From assembly GCA_030280995.1 (NCBI GenBank), contig JASXTE010000013.1, forward strand, positions 11,377,001-11,441,000: 64,000 nucleotides of DNA. The letters run 5' to 3'. The DNA is from Hemileia vastatrix (lineage: Eukaryota; Basidiomycota; Pucciniomycetes; Pucciniales; Zaghouaniaceae). The translations under genes and the position numbers were made by a program. Below, piece after piece: positions 10,410 through 23,668 of the stretch. Position 1 is the first letter of the stretch; the number at the start of each line of letters is the position of its first letter. Under the pieces are notes generated by a model. That model had not been told where the DNA came from and did no database searches. It saw only the letters and a list, made by a program, of their open reading frames with translations.

Positions 10410-11580
10410 ATGGCACCTGTTCAATGCACTCCTCCTACGGGCGCTAATACTAGGGCTCATTCCAGAGGCAGGCCAACAGCCACACGGCCTGTTTCCGGCA
10501 CTCACTCCCTGGAACCTCTCAACCTTAGAGAACGGGGACACTCAGTCCAATCTGTAGAAGACATCCCCCAGGATTTTGATGATTCTAGCGAGGAAGAAGA
10601 AGGAGAGGACACAATGCATGAGGCACCATCTGCCCCTGCTACTCACCCTTATGGTCAACCTTTGGAGCCTGGACCATCTAATTCTATGGAAGACTTCATG
10701 AGACTTTTCATGAAAACCCTTTCAAATCCAACGTCTTTGGAGGGATCTAAATTCAAAACTCATTCCATGAAATCTCCTGATAAATTGGATGTAGATCATC
10801 CAGACAGATTGCGCCCCTTCTTGCAAACCTGCAAGCTCCTGTTCCATAACAACCCTCGAACCTTCAATAACAACCAATCAAAGGTTGTTTATGCTTCTTC
10901 ATTCCTAGCTTTAAAAGCAGCAAGGTGGTTTGAACCTTATCTTCTCATGCTCTCTTCGACATAAACCCATTTACTCATCAATAACTGGCAAAAGTTCAAA
11001 GACCAACTCTTTACATTGTTCGGTGATCCTAATGAAACTGACAATGCATAAATTGAACTTGATTTCCTTCGCATGAGTGATAATGGTAAAGCCTCTGAAT
11101 ATATCTCAAACTTCAGAGCACTTCAAACTCAAGTAGGTTGGAATGATTCTGCCCTCAAGTATCATTTCAAAAAGGGACTTCCTTCAAGGATTATGGATCA
11201 ATTAAATCTTCATGGTCAGAAGATGACTACTTTAACGGATTTAATGGATCGAACCATTGAACTCAATGGCGTTTACCAAGGACGACTACAACATCGTTGA
11301 TATTCCAACAAATCTCAAGGCATAAATTTTTAATCAGGACCTTCTTCACACCCACGGACAACTCAATCCAAACCCAATAAGGGAAAGGACAAATCTCGAA
11401 CAAAAAGCTCAACCCCAGGCAATATCAGTAAGGTACTGGATCCAAAAGGGGAACTAAAAGAAGCTGAGACAAAGAGACAAGCAGATAATGGGTTATGTAT
11501 GTATTTTGGGGGTAAGCACAAGCTAGAAGATTGTGTAAAGTTGAAGGAAAGAGAAGGTATTAGTTCAAGGTCAAAAAACT
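10410..11580 (+). pseudogene. gag: Chromovirus E gag, broken
   Basis: The frame starts MAPVQCTPP and gives an acidic N-terminus (SSEEEEGED) and then the capsid-like block typical of fungal chromovirus Gag: KLDVDHPDRLRPFLQTCKLL, FNNNQSKVVYASSFL, AARWFEPYL. In-frame TAA at 10962-10964, a TAA near 11050 and TGA at 11298-11300 interrupt it. The zinc knuckle near 11496-11537 is damaged: its second Cys is Phe (TTT at 11505-11507) in CMYFGGKHKLEDC. The stretch from 11301 to the protease contains more stops. Start chosen at the first ATG after the LTR leader. Confidence 0.85.
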
Positions 11581-11599
11581 AGTAGATAGTTTTCTTGTG

Positions 11600-14500
11600 T
11601 GCAAAGCAAACTATCTTATCTCACCCAGTGGACAGAACGTCCATGTCTTAAGGACTGGAGTTGCCTGAAACCACTTGAGATTCATTCTTTTCAAGGAGGA
11701 TACCCCCTTCAGTTGTCTTATAGACTCTGGAGCTTCAATTTCTTTTTTCAGTTTATCTTTTGCAGAGAATTTAAAGCTGAAATTCACAGATATTGATTGA
11801 ACTCCAATTTATTTGGTCAAATCAGAGGAACCCAAATATTGGGTAAGTAAGAAAGTTTTATGGGTTTTTAACTTTCCAAATTTTCCACCCTTTGAGTGGG
11901 AATTATCAGTCTTGGACGCCCCAAGAATGGACAATACCATCCTTGACCATGACTTTTTAACGCATTGGAATCCTGAAATTGATTGGTCACGGGGATCGAT
12001 CACCCCACGCACTAAGTATATTTCTGATTCTTCAATGCAGGTCAATAGGGAGTTAAACAATCCGCCTGACAATTTCCTGCTAGAGGACAAATCTCTGCCA
12101 GATGACTTGAAATCATCTGATCTTTCTCTAAATGAGAAATTGGCTAACCCTTCTAGCTTGATCACTTCACTCGAAGAGGATTTAAATTTCCTCAAAGTTA
12201 TTGAATGATGCTCTCTAAATTCTGGTCTTCCCTCAAAAGATTCTCTCCAATATGATGAGGACAACCAAATCAATGTTGAAGCCATTAAATTGACTCTACC
12301 AGGAATCTATCATGATTTCCTCGATGTTTTCTTAATCCGCAAGGCCAATAAGTTACCACCTCATTGACCCTACAACCATCAAATAGAGTTAATGGTCCAT
12401 TACCTCTGGCAGGTCCTGTCAATTCTTTATTGAAGGACGAATCTCAAGTTCTTTGAGACTACATTGCAGAGAATGTAGCCAAAGGTTTCATCAGAGCCAG
12501 TAAATCTCCAATCAGGTCCCCTGTTCTTTTTGTAAAGAAAAAAGGCGGTAGCATTAGGTTGTGTGTTGACCATAGAAAGCTCAACACAGTTACAAAGAAG
12601 AATGCATATCCAGTTACTCCTATGTCATTGCTTCTTACCCTCTTTAATGGTGCTGATTTCTTTTCTAAAATTGATCTTAGAGGCGCTTATAATCTTATTT
12701 GCATTGCGGAAGGTCATGAACCACTGACTGCAATGCGCACTAGATTTGGTAGTTTTGAATATTTAGTCATGCCTTTTGGATTATTTAACGCACCATCTAC
12801 TTTTCAAACTTTTGTTAATGAAATCTTTCAAGATGTTTTCAAACAATTTGTTGTCGTCTACTTAGAAGATATTTTAATTTTCTCGAAGACACTAGATGAT
12901 AATTTTCATCATGTTTGACAGGTTCTAAATCGCCTTTGAGATCACGGTCTCTAGGCCAAGCACAATAAATGTGAATCCCATTTTGAATCTATTGATTTTT
13001 TTGGGTTTACCTTGTCAACTGATGTTTTAGTCATGGACAACAAAAAGGTCCAAAAAATCCTGGAATGGCCTGAGCCCAAAACCGTTAAATCCCTCCAAGG
13101 ATTTTTGGGTTTTGCCAATTTCTATAGAAGATTTATTAAAGATTACTCTAAAACCATTTCCAATATTACTTCTCTTCTTAGAAAAGATATTCCTTTCGTT
13201 TATACTTCTACAGCACAAAAGGAATTCAAAGCATTGAAGACTGAGTTTACCACAGCTCCAATTCTTCAACACTTTGATCCTTCTGCTTTGACAATAGTCG
13301 AGACAGACGCTAGCAATTATGCTATCACAGGGGTCATTTCTCAATTCAATCCTGAAACAAAATTGTTTCATCCTGTTTCTTTTGAATCACGTAAACTCAT
13401 TGCGGCAGAATTAAATTTTGAATTTCATGACAAGGAGCTTTTAGCTATTCTTCATTGTCTTAAAAAATTGCGCTCTTTTCTTCTCAGCCTAGATAGTCCT
13501 TTTCAAATCCTGACTGACCATAATGCTTTGAAATACATTATGTCTTCCAAAGTGTTAACCAGGCGTCAATCCAGGTGGGCTGAATTTCCTTTTTCTATTT
13601 CCTATTGCCCAGGTAAGAACTGTATTGTCCCAGATATCCTGTCACATTGGGACAACGTTTACCCACAGCAGGGGGACGCATTTGCTGACAAGAACCCAGA
13701 AAATGTGAAATCAATTTTCAATGAATCAATGTTAACGACTCATCAACTTAATTCAATGACAATTCAATCTTTTCAAAATCCACTATCCAACATCCTCAAA
13801 GCTCAGTCAAAGGACAATTATTGTTTAGGGATAAAAGACAAAATACTCTCGAAGCAAGGGGCCAAAAGATTTCGTATTGAATCAGGTCTATTAGTTTTCA
13901 AAGTTTGAGTAGTCATACCCAACAATAATGAAATAAAATTATGGATTTTCAATATTCGACATGATTCTCCATTAGCTGGTCATTTTGGGGTTGATAAAAC
14001 CTACCAGTTAATAGCGAGGGATTTCTTCTGGCCAGGAATGACCAGAGAAATCAAGGCCTATATAAGATCTTGTTACGAATGTAATAGGAATAAGGCTCCC
14101 TGTCACCAGAAGCATAGGTTGCTTCAACCACTTCCTATTCCCTCTAAACCTTGGGAATCTTTATTGATGGATTTTATTTCTCAACTTCCTCTTTCTAATA
14201 ATTTTGATGCTATATTAGTAATAGTAGATAGATTTTCAAAAATGTCTATTTTTATTAAAACCACTACTTCTTCTACAGCAGAAGATTTGTCAAAATTGTT
14301 TCTAGAATATTTATTTTCCAAACATGGCTAACCTAATGATATTATTTAAGATAGAGGCTCATTGTTTGTATCCACATACTGGACTCAATTGTGTCAACAA
14401 CTCAATATCACAAGGAATCTCTCCACAGCCTATCATCCTAAAACCAATGGTCAAAGGGAAAGGGTCAACCAAATCCTCAAACAATACCTTCGAATGTATG

Positions 14501-15201
14501 TCAGTTACCAACAATACAATTGGACCACATGGTTACCATTGGCCGAATTTGCTTATAATAACTGGACTCATTCTTCGACACAAAAATCTCCTTTCGAAAC
14601 TGTTTATGGAAGACATCCTCGATTCAACTCAATTCATGTAGGAACTAGTCATCTTGCGGAACATTATCTTTGAACCATATCACGACTCCAATAAGAACTT
14701 AAATCAAACTTGGAATTAGTGATTTGAAGGTACAAGGAACAGGCCGACAAACATCAACAATCTGCTCCTTCCTTTAAAGCAGGCGACAAAGTATGGCTCA
14801 ACACATGAAACATTCGAAAAACTTGACCATCAAAGAAACTGGCTGAAAAACGCTTGGGACCATTCAAAATCAACTCAGAAGTCTCTAAAACTGAATTTCA
14901 ACTTAAGCTACCTCCTAAATGGCATGCTATTCACCCTGTTTTCCACATATCTCTCCTGGGACTAACTCGAGAAACATACCCTGGCAGGAACCAACCTCCT
15001 CCAGAACTGGACGAAGTAGAAGACCATGTAGAGAGGGAAGTAAGCCGTATCCTTTATTCAAGAATGTGCAAGGGGAAACTTCAATACCTCATGGAATGGG
15101 AAGGCTTCCTCAATGACTCAGACAAAACATCCTGGGAACCAGCTATCAATGTTTCTAATGCCCCTGAACTCCTAAAATCTTTCATCTTAAATATCCTTTA
15201 A
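11600..15201 (+). pseudogene. pol: Chromovirus E protease-RT-RNaseH-integrase-chromodomain, broken
   Basis: Protease remnants include CLIDSGAS near 11718-11741 and, in another frame, DHDFLTHWNPEIDW near 11943-11984. RT to chromodomain share one frame from about 12530 to the TAA at 15199-15201. Stops include TGA near 12365, TGA at 12916-12918, TGA at 13906-13908 and TAA near 14348; many fit CGA to TGA. The RT box reads YLED (12859-12870), with the first catalytic Asp replaced by Glu. RNase H (VETDASNYAI), the CX2C half of the integrase zinc finger (CYECNRNK), the integrase Asp (MDFISQL) and Glu (GQRERVN) and a chromodomain (YLMEWEGF, SWEPAINV, about 15030-15190) are readable. Dead copy. Confidence 0.9.
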
Positions 15202-16035
15202 AATTCTAAAACTTCTTCTCTTCTAAAAATCCTTAATCTGTTTTCTCTTTTTCTTCTTTCTTCTTCTCAAAAGCCTTTTTCAACCTTCTTTAAAAATAAA
15301 TTAATTAATTAAATAAATAAAATAAAATAAAATAAACTAAAATTAAAGTAAATTAAATTAAAAGGTTAAAATAAAAAGATAAAATAAAATAAAATAACAA
15401 AATAAAATCTTAAAATTCATTAAAATAAAATCTTAAAAATCAATAATTCCTTTAATTTTCTTTCTTTTTCTCCTTTCAAACTTTTCTTCTTTTCCCTTAT
15501 TTCTTTTTCTTTGAACTATTAAAATTTTTCATGAACTCAATACGACAATCTTTCTCAAACTTCACTTCAACCTTTAAATCTCTCTTTTAAAATTCTTCAA
15601 ACAAATTACTTCTTTCTTTCAAATTCTTTTTTTTCAAAACTATTTTTTACTTTCTTTCTTTTCAAATAACCTAAATTCCTCAAAAACTTCAATAAATAAA
15701 ACTTTCAAAAATAAAATTTTTTTCTCTCATTAAATTTTCATTTCAAACAAAATTTTTTCAATCAACTATTTTTTTCTTCTTACTTAAATTTTTTTTTCCT
15801 TTTAAAACTTAAACTAAAATTTTCTCAGTTAAATATTTTTTCTTTTCTTCTTTCAAAATTTAAAACAAAATTTTTTTTCAAATCTTTTCTTTTTTCCTTT
15901 TTTCTTTTTTCTTTCTCAAAATTTTATAAAATATATATTTCAATTAAAACAACAAAATAAAATAAATAAATAAATACACAAATTTCTTTCTATTTTTTCT
16001 CCTTCCCTCTTTCTTCCTTTTTTTCTCTTTCCATT
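15202..16035. other. Low-complexity tail after pol of chromovirus E
   Basis: Long A- and T/C-rich runs (AAATAAAATAAAAT, TTTTCTTCTTTC) with no coding signal. It separates the converging ends of pol and the antisense gene and probably holds both 3' untranslated regions. Confidence 0.6.
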
Positions 16036-16975
16036 TCAAATTTTCTCCTGTATTTTCTCCTGAACCAATTTCTTCATTTTTTCCAAAGCCACCCTTTTTT
16101 CCTTCCTGCATTTCTCAAATACCTCCTCCTCTCCTACAGGTACCACTTCTCCAATCTCCAGTAATTCTTCTGCCACATCGAAGGAGGCAGCATCGACAAT
16201 CTTGTTGACCTCACCACTTAAATCTTCGATGAATCGAGCTCATCGACCATACCTGGTCAAGAGTTTCCTCGTTGTCCTCCCTCAAATAAATCACTGGTTG
16301 ATTTTCCTCAACTGGAAGCGATGGCGCAGCTTCCACAATTGGAGCTTCTGCAATGACATTGGAATTCTAAAACATACAGTCATCAGTAACAAAATTTTTG
16401 AAATAAAAGAAAAGCAGACTTACTTCAAAAAATGGGTCAGCCTCTAAAAATATCTTTGGGGTGACCTCCACTGTCACTTCCTTCTCCTCTTCATCATCTT
16501 TGATGACCATCTGCCGCTTCTTTGGAATCCGCCTCAAGATGGGGATTTAATCCTCATCCTCTTCAACCAACTCATCTACTGCCTCTTCCACCCCTTGTCT
16601 TTTACCAGTGGCCTGGGTTACCCAGGCTACCACGGTATCCTCAACCTCCTCCTCAATCTCTTCCACTGACCAATCGTCCCCGACAAACACATCCCAGATA
16701 TCTTTGACCACCTCTTTGGTCTTCAGGATTACCCAGTATTTAGTTTTTGTAAACCGTCGTTTGATGTCCCCGTTTTTTTATAGGGAATCACACATCACCC
16801 GTCTCCAACAGCAAAACTTGCATTTCTGGCAAGGACCTCGTGTAGCCGTGCTTTTGACGCAAAAATATTTCATCGGTTCACAGGCCATGCAGGCTTGGGA
16901 GTATTTCCGGGTAACAATTCCACCATCCGCTTTAGGGTGTGGAGGCGTGGGAGTTGGGGTAGGAAAAGTTGACAT
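16036..16975 (-). pseudogene. Antisense Cys-rich acidic protein gene inside chromovirus E, decayed
   Basis: Read on the minus strand from ATG at 16975. The N-terminus (MSTFPTPTPT) is followed by a Cys cluster: ACMAC, FC, GPCQKC, CC and VMC within residues 27-63. The frame continues past a TAA at 16780-16778 into an acidic segment (SVEEIEEEVEDTV, EEAVDELVEEDED), another TAA, and basic KKRQMVIKDDEEEKE. A canonical 57-nt intron fits at 16423-16367 (GTAAGT..TTTTAG), then IVEAAPSLPVEENQPVIYL, a small frameshift, and a charged helical C-terminus (EKCRKEKRVALEKMKK) to the TGA at 16038-16036. GPCQKC matches GPCQCW and GPCQCC of the gene at 8122-8883. Strongly coding-like despite two stops. Function unknown; a nucleic-acid-binding regulator encoded opposite to gag-pol is inference. 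Confidence 0.65.
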
Positions 16976-18566
16976 AAATAAATAGAAAATAATTAAAATA
17001 AGAGTTGAGAGAAAGTAGTGTGGGAAGAATATGTCTCACGCTCAACGGAGCTCGCGTTTTATACCTGGTGTAGACTGTTCTAAAGTACTAAGCAGTAGAC
17101 ACAATGCGAGATGGGCTGGTTCTCCTCTTCAATTTCTAAAAAGAAGCACCTGCCACTCTTAATTTTAAAGACAGCGCAATAATGTTTAACACTAATTTTT
17201 GATTAGAAAGTTTATAAGATGAGAGATGAGTTTTAGAGATCAGGAAAAACAAGTATTACTATCTGGATTTTTCTATTCTTAACAAGCGCTAATATCCACA
17301 GCTACTCCCTCTTGAAGCGCTCTCTTTGAATATGCCTTGTTATAGCAATAAAATGACTCTAGTAATAATCAATCCTACTGAATCTATATAACCTCTCTAT
17401 GTTGCACTTCTTTCACTATGCTTTTTGAAATACACACACAGATGCACAATTAAAGGATTCAGACAAATCTCTAATTTACTACTCTATTTTTTTTGTATAT
17501 ATCAATCTCTCTCTTAAAAGACTATATATGTGTATATATATCTATCTTATATGTATATGACTCCCCCAGACTCTATCAAATAGTCATCCTTTTTATATTT
17601 TTACAGTACTCAAGACACAGTTCTCTAGTGGATCTTCAGCGCTAGCTCTAGCGCCGTATTAGTAAAACAATAACTAATCTATTAGTAAGCTACATACACT
17701 TCTTGTAACAACTACAGCGCCTAAATCATACCCTATAATTACTAACACTAGTATTAACTTGTTTCACTGATACTCCACATATGCGCTTTTAACTATACCT
17801 TTGTTTTGTTTCAGCACTAGTTCCAGGTTTGACTTATCCTAATGCTGCGTCTAGTTGCCTTAACTCTTGGGTAGTTTTATGATTGAGTCCCCACTCTCTT
17901 TGCTTTAATACTTAGTTCATAGTTCCGACAGCTCACTTAACTAGTTAGCCTTCTTCATTACTTTTCTCAGTAAGTTTCCCAACTGGCCACGGTACAGCAT
18001 ACTATGCACTTGAGTCGACCTTAATCCATGACTTTTTCCTTAATGCGTAACACATACTTTTTTTGGAAAGCCCAAATCCATATTTGTTTAGCGTGTAATT
18101 GTCCTAAGTTGATAATACACAATTCCCTATTGTGCGGCACATCTTGCTGCAATATCCAAGCGCACAGACCCTTAATCCTTTTTGACACTTCCATTTCCTT
18201 TGTTCCTTGAAACACACAAATACACATTATATTTTTGCACTTCCTGCTGCGCTAACTCCCCTTTATCCTTCCTGGACTACACGCGCTGATTGGTCTAAAT
18301 TCACACTTCCTGCAAGGCGTGTACCACACCGGGAATCTGTCATGCGCCACGTGACACTTGAGGCAAAAGCAGCTCATTAAATCAATAATACAGAGGTCTA
18401 AATACATACTTAAAGCACAGAAGACAATTCTACATAGCAACTGCAACTTTCCTTTGTGTACTCACTATTCAACTGCGCTAGTCTAAACTTTAAATCTAAA
18501 TTAGTCAATCTCTCAATAGTGTGTTTAGTCTTTTCTTCGATAAGCAACACACAGCGCAATAGTTAT
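16976..18566. other. Region between antisense gene and 3' LTR of chromovirus E
   Basis: No coding frame with support. It should contain the promoter of the minus-strand gene at 16975. It holds many GCGC tetramers (for example AGCGCTAGCTCTAGCGCC near 17638) in AT-rich DNA and one partial match (CTCCCCCAGACTCTAT, 17561-17576) to the 22-bp motif found seven times at 7667-8063. Confidence 0.4.
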
Positions 18567-19144
18567 TGTAATATTCCACTAAAAGGTTTATTAAGTATCT
18601 GTGGGTTATTAAAAGGGGTAGTGAGCATGGACGGGATGGTTAGTGTAGGATTAAAAGGGGTAACAGATGTTAGTGAGGAGGGTCCAGGTGTAACGGGTGT
18701 ATTTTGGAGGTCTTTGGTGTGCAGAATAATGGATGGGTATGAGGTCAATGCGAGGAGGAGTAATGGATATAAAAGGGGTTGGATTGTGGTTCGATATTCC
18801 TTTAGAATTAAATTATAAAATGTATATATATTTAATAGTGGTAAAGCTTCAGGTTAAATCATTATTATTATATCTTTCCTTATTTTTCTCAGTAATCATT
18901 TCTAAATCTTAAGTCTTTGATTATTGAGTTTCCAACCCTTTGTGAGATCTTAAGAATATTAATATTACCTTTAAAAATATATTAGAATTCTTATTGAACA
19001 TATCTCAAAGCAGTAGCTCTTCCTTCGAGTCATCTTTGAATCACCTCCTTGAACATTTCCTCTGTGCTTCAAAGGGGTTTCTAAACTCTCTCCATCTCAC
19101 TTCCAGGAACACCCTCGACCTTGTGCGTAGGTTATCCGGTGACA
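18567..19144 (+). repeat. 3' LTR of chromovirus E
   Basis: Bases 18692-19144 match the truncated 5' LTR. The start at 18567 (TGTAATATTCC) is inferred from the TG rule only; no polypurine tract is visible before it, so the true border may differ. It ends CCGGTGACA and abuts element B sequence. Confidence 0.65.
18768..18776 (+). promoter_or_regulatory. TATA box in 3' LTR of chromovirus E
   Basis: TATAAAAGG in the same context as the 5' copy at 9959. Confidence 0.5.
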
Positions 19145-22100
19145 AATTGATTCAAATCAAAATAATTGGTGAAAACTTAACCAATATTTAAAATTTGATG
19201 GTGATTCTTCCTCTGATTGGAAGCAATTCATTCACAGAATTGATAACCTTAAGAATTATTAAAAACTTCCAGATGAGGAAATTTTGTCTAAATGTATTTC
19301 TGTATTTTCCAATGTAGCTCTAATGTGGTATGAATCTGTGCTTTTAAATAGAAATGACTACCCCTGAAAGGATTTGAAGAAGTTTATTAAAGCACAGTTT
19401 GGTGGTTCAAAGTTTAGGTTAGCCCAACAAAGGCAGTATGAGGAAGTTAGATATAGCTCTTCATCTACGGAAAAACCTATTGAGTTACTGATGAAACTAT
19501 TAAATATTCTGAGAGCAATGGATCCAAACATGGACTTTAAATTATGGAAGGACAGGATCCTTTATAAATTGCCTATGTCTCTGAGAGACATAATAATTTC
19601 TAGGACTGAATTCTTAAGAGAACCTTCTTCTTTTATTAATACTTGTAATGAGGTCCTTTTAAATAACAAGTATGATTCTAGAAGGGTCACTCCTAGACTT
19701 TCATTGGAGAAGACCTCCAATTACCAGCAAAAACTTCATGAAAAATTTGATAAACCTTCTGCCCCTGTTGCACCTAAGAAATTGGCAACATACACTTTCT
19801 TTAAATGCAGAAAGCCTTGGAAGAAAGGCAATGATTGTGACAAGAAAATATACCTTGTTGAAAAAAAATAGGTACCTGCTGATGACACAGTTGCACTGGA
19901 TGATACTTCAAGTGATTGTGCCAGCAACATTTCTTATGAATCTAACCAGGAAATTTTAATTATGGAAGAAGATTTTCATTATTTGAATAATATTGACATT
20001 GAGAATATTAATTTATCTAAAGTTGAAGATTCTTAGATCATATGAAATCTTGAAGACAGCTCAATAATTATTAGCCCTCTCAAGGCCCCAGTCTTGATTA
20101 ATGGAAAGAACATTGAGGTTGTTTTGGATTCTGGAGCTGGAGGAAGTGTTGTATCTGAAAAAGCACTAGCTTCAGTGGATCAGGCTTATAAATCAAAACT
20201 TATTCCTATCACTTCTGAGAATTGGAGAGGTTATGGCTCTGTTTTGTCCCCCATTTGTAAATACAAAGCTACAGTATTTTTCAACTATAACCATGGCTTT
20301 TTAAGAGTTATGTTTAATTTTGTACTTATGAAAAATGATAACTTAAATAGTTGGTTCATTGTGGGAAATTATATTCTAACCAAATATGGAATTAAATTGG
20401 ATCCCTAAAACCAATGCTTCACAATGGGGTTGAATGCGATGAGAAAATTTAAAATTTCCTTCCCCGATAAATTATTAACACCAGGATTGAAAACATGTCA
20501 TGCTGTAGTTCAATATAAATGAAGATATACAAAATAAATTCCTGCCCTTCTATCTGAAATTGGCACAGCTTCTTTTGGAGAACAACTTTCTGGTGAGGGA
20601 AAAGATTCCATCATTCAGTTGATAAAATCTTTTCCTATGTCCTTTGCTCATGGGTCACATGAATTAGGATTGGTAAAAGAAGATATGAAGCTTTCATTAT
20701 CTTGCCCATTAACTGAAATACCACTTAGTTTAAAGAAGAAGCCTTATACTTCTTCTTCCACAAAGAGAAAAGATATTTAAGACAATATATCTACCCTTTT
20801 AAAAATGAATATTATTGAAAAGGTAGTTAAAACACCTAAACATTGTGTTATCTCACCTGTCCTAATTTCTTATGAGAAAGATAAATCCAAGTTATGTGGT
20901 GACTATAGAGAATTAAATACTTATACTGTAGATGATATCTATCCTTTTCCAAGAATTAGCTCTATCCATGCTACCTTACAGGGTGCTAAATATATCAGCT
21001 GTCTAGATGGTAATAAAAATTATCACCAGGTACCTGTTGAGAAGAATTCCCAGAATTTTCTGATGATTGCTACTCATATGGGTATTTATAAGTATGTTAG
21101 GATGCCATTTCCTCCCAAAAATGCCCCTTCTGTTCTTCAAAAATTTATGGATAACACATTCTATCAAGAAATAATTGAGGTATGTCTGATGGTTTACATT
21201 GATGATATCATCAAATTCTCTAAAACATTTGAGGATCACCTTAACCACCTATGTAAAGTGTTCCATAAAATGGATGAGATAAATATGTCACTTGTCTTGA
21301 AAAAATAAAATTTGGCTTTCATTCCTTGAAGGTGCTTGGTCATGTTGTCTCAGGATTGCAGATATGTGTTGACCAGAACAAAGTGGCAGCCATACTGCTG
21401 GTAAAAGCTCCTACTACAGTTAGAGAGCTCCAAAGATTTTTGGGAATGTGTGGATACTATAGAAAATATATTAAAAATTATCAAGTCATAGCATTACCCC
21501 TGAGCCAATTAACTAAGAAACATGTTGCTTTTGTTTGGAACAGTGAAAGACAAAGAGCTTTTGACACTATGAAACATTGTTTGATGTCAGCACCAATTCT
21601 TGCTTTGCCTGACTTTAATCAACCATTTGTTTTATACACTGATGCCAGTTTTATTGGCCTTGTTTCTGCTCTTCCTCAAAAACAAGTTATGAATGACAAA
21701 GTATCTGAAGTAGTAATTTGTTATATTTCAAGAACCTGGAGAAATAGTGAATTCAAATATGGCTTCACTAAAATGGAGTGTTTAGTAGTAGTGTGGGCTC
21801 TAGAGAAGCTATATTATTATCTGGATGACCAGAAATTTGAACTTGTCACTGACTGCAGTGCAGTGAAATCCCTCTTAAACTTGAAGACACCTAGCAGACA
21901 TATGTTCAGATGGTATTTAGCTTTTCAAGAATACAGAGGGTGGATGAAAAAAATTCATAGGTCTGGCATTCTTCACTAAAATTTGAATATGTTATCAAGG
22001 TTACCTTTGCATAATGATGACTCTAATCCTACATATGATCCTGAGGATGAAATAGTTCTTATTCATGGAATATATGTGGTTGATATGGAGGAAGACCTAT

Positions 22101-23635
22101 TACGGCTTATTCTGGATTCATATGATAAAGACACTGACTTAAAAAAGTTGTGTACTATATTAAATGATCCCAAGAATGTTTTAATACAAGCATTAATTAA
22201 AACCCTCCCACCAAAGTACCAGATTGCTTTGAAAAAAAGGTAAATTTTTAATTGATGAACGCTACCTCTATTATAGAAGAAAGTTGAGTAATGTTATTGT
22301 TATTCCTCCTTCTATGAAAGAAATCATCTTGAAAATTTGTCATGATGACATATTGGCTGGAAATTTTGATCTTGAAAAAATTATGATCAGAATTAAGAAC
22401 ACTGCTTGGTGGGCTAATATGTCTGAAGACACCAAACTATATGTTAAATACTGTGATTCTTTCCAGAAATCAAAAGGAATAAATGGAAAAAGAGCTGAAT
22501 TGATCCAAAATATTGAATCTCCTAATGCACCATGGAAGATCATAAACATGGACTTTGTTACCATATCGCCCATTGCTGGGAAAGAGAGTTATAACTTTTT
22601 CTGGGATATTTTTGACAGATTTACAAAAATGTGTAAATTCATCCCTACTCACAAGGATTTTTCCACTAAAGAATCAGCCTTCTTGTGATGGTCTCATATC
22701 TTTAATACTGCTGGTTTCCCAAAGGCCATCATCTCTGATAGAGACCCTAAAATTAGGTCTGAAATTTGGATGTCTCTGATGGATGTTTGTGGTTGATATC
22801 TGAAGCTTTCAATTGCCCATCATCCTCAAACATTTGGATTATTTGAGAGAGTGATTCAGACTTTAGTGGACATGATAAGAAGGTAGTGTGCCTTTGGCCT
22901 TGAGTATAAAGACAATTACACGTTCACTCATAATTGGATCACCTTACTACCTGTTCTGCATTTTGCTTATAATGGCACTGTTAACTCTGTTACTCAAAGA
23001 AAGCCTTTTGAGCTCTGGCTTGGTTATGTTACAAATACTCTTATTTAAATTCTCAATAATAAAATACCTAAATTGGATTCACATCCTGGTGTAAAATCTT
23101 CTCTTTAAATGCAACAACTTTGCAGAAGTCATGCTCAAAAATGTATTGAAAAATCTTTTGAATATGAGAAGAAGAGGTGGGATAAATCGCATGAAGAATA
23201 CACTTTCAAGAAGGGTGATGAAGTACTAATTTCTACAGTCCACTTAAATTTACAAGGTAATAAAAATTTAATAGACCCATTTGTAGGTCCATTTGTTGTC
23301 AGAAGAATTGTTGGTGATAATGCAGTTGAAGTTATCTTTTACTCTGCATATGACAGGAAACATCCTGTTTTTCCAATATATCTTTTAAAAACTTACACAT
23401 CCAATAGTGATTTATTTTCCAAAAGAAGGGGAAGACCAGAAAGACCCCTAATGAAATCACTGAAACAGCAGAAATTTATAAGATTCTAAATGACAGAATA
23501 ATCACTGCTGAAAAAGGTCCTGAATACTTTTTGAGATTCAAGAATAAATCTTCTGAATATTATTATTGGATACTTAGCAAAGAGATACCTCACCTTCCTA
23601 CTCTACTAAAGAAATATAAAAAGAAAAAATCATAG
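19145..23635 (+). pseudogene. pol: Ty3/gypsy element B: gag (partial) to integrase, highly degenerate
   Basis: Alignment to element C begins right after the E LTR, inside the capsid region (FDGDSSSDW). The copy carries the full order capsid, protease (LDSGAGGSVVSE near 20125), RT with intact YIDD near 21196, RNase H, integrase and tail, but with many stops (TGA near 19366, TAG at 19869, TAG near 20034, TAA at 20406, TGA near 20520, TAA near 20778, TAA at 21978, TGA at 22686, TAG near 22885, TAA near 23046 and 23106) and frameshifts near 21306, 22240 and 23480. It shares with C an in-frame TAA just before the RT ORF (near 20535). The RGRP AT-hook is followed by a frameshift. Old, non-functional. 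Confidence 0.92.
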
Positions 23636-23668
23636 AATTTTTATATTGTTTTTTTTGGAGTGAGGGAG

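Larger units (their letters stand above)
9893..19144 (+). mobile_element. Chromovirus E (Ty3/gypsy with chromodomain), decayed, with antisense gene, nested in element B
   Basis: Order: 5'-truncated LTR (9893-10335), gag, pol with C-terminal chromodomain ending at 15201, an antisense Cys-rich gene (16975-16036) and a 3' LTR ending at 19144. Bases directly after 19144 align with the gag of element C, so E inserted into element B. The left half of B and the start of E's 5' LTR are missing, so the left border is a deletion or rearrangement and no target duplication can be checked. The 3.4 kb between pol and the 3' LTR is unusually long for a Ty3 element and is explained by the antisense gene and its flanks. 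Confidence 0.75.

Noticed and set aside
18567..19144. Calling 18567-19144 an independent solo LTR
   Set aside because: It matches the LTR before gag of E, and element B sequence starts directly after it, so a 3' LTR of E nested in B explains it better; no 5-bp duplication supports a solo insertion.
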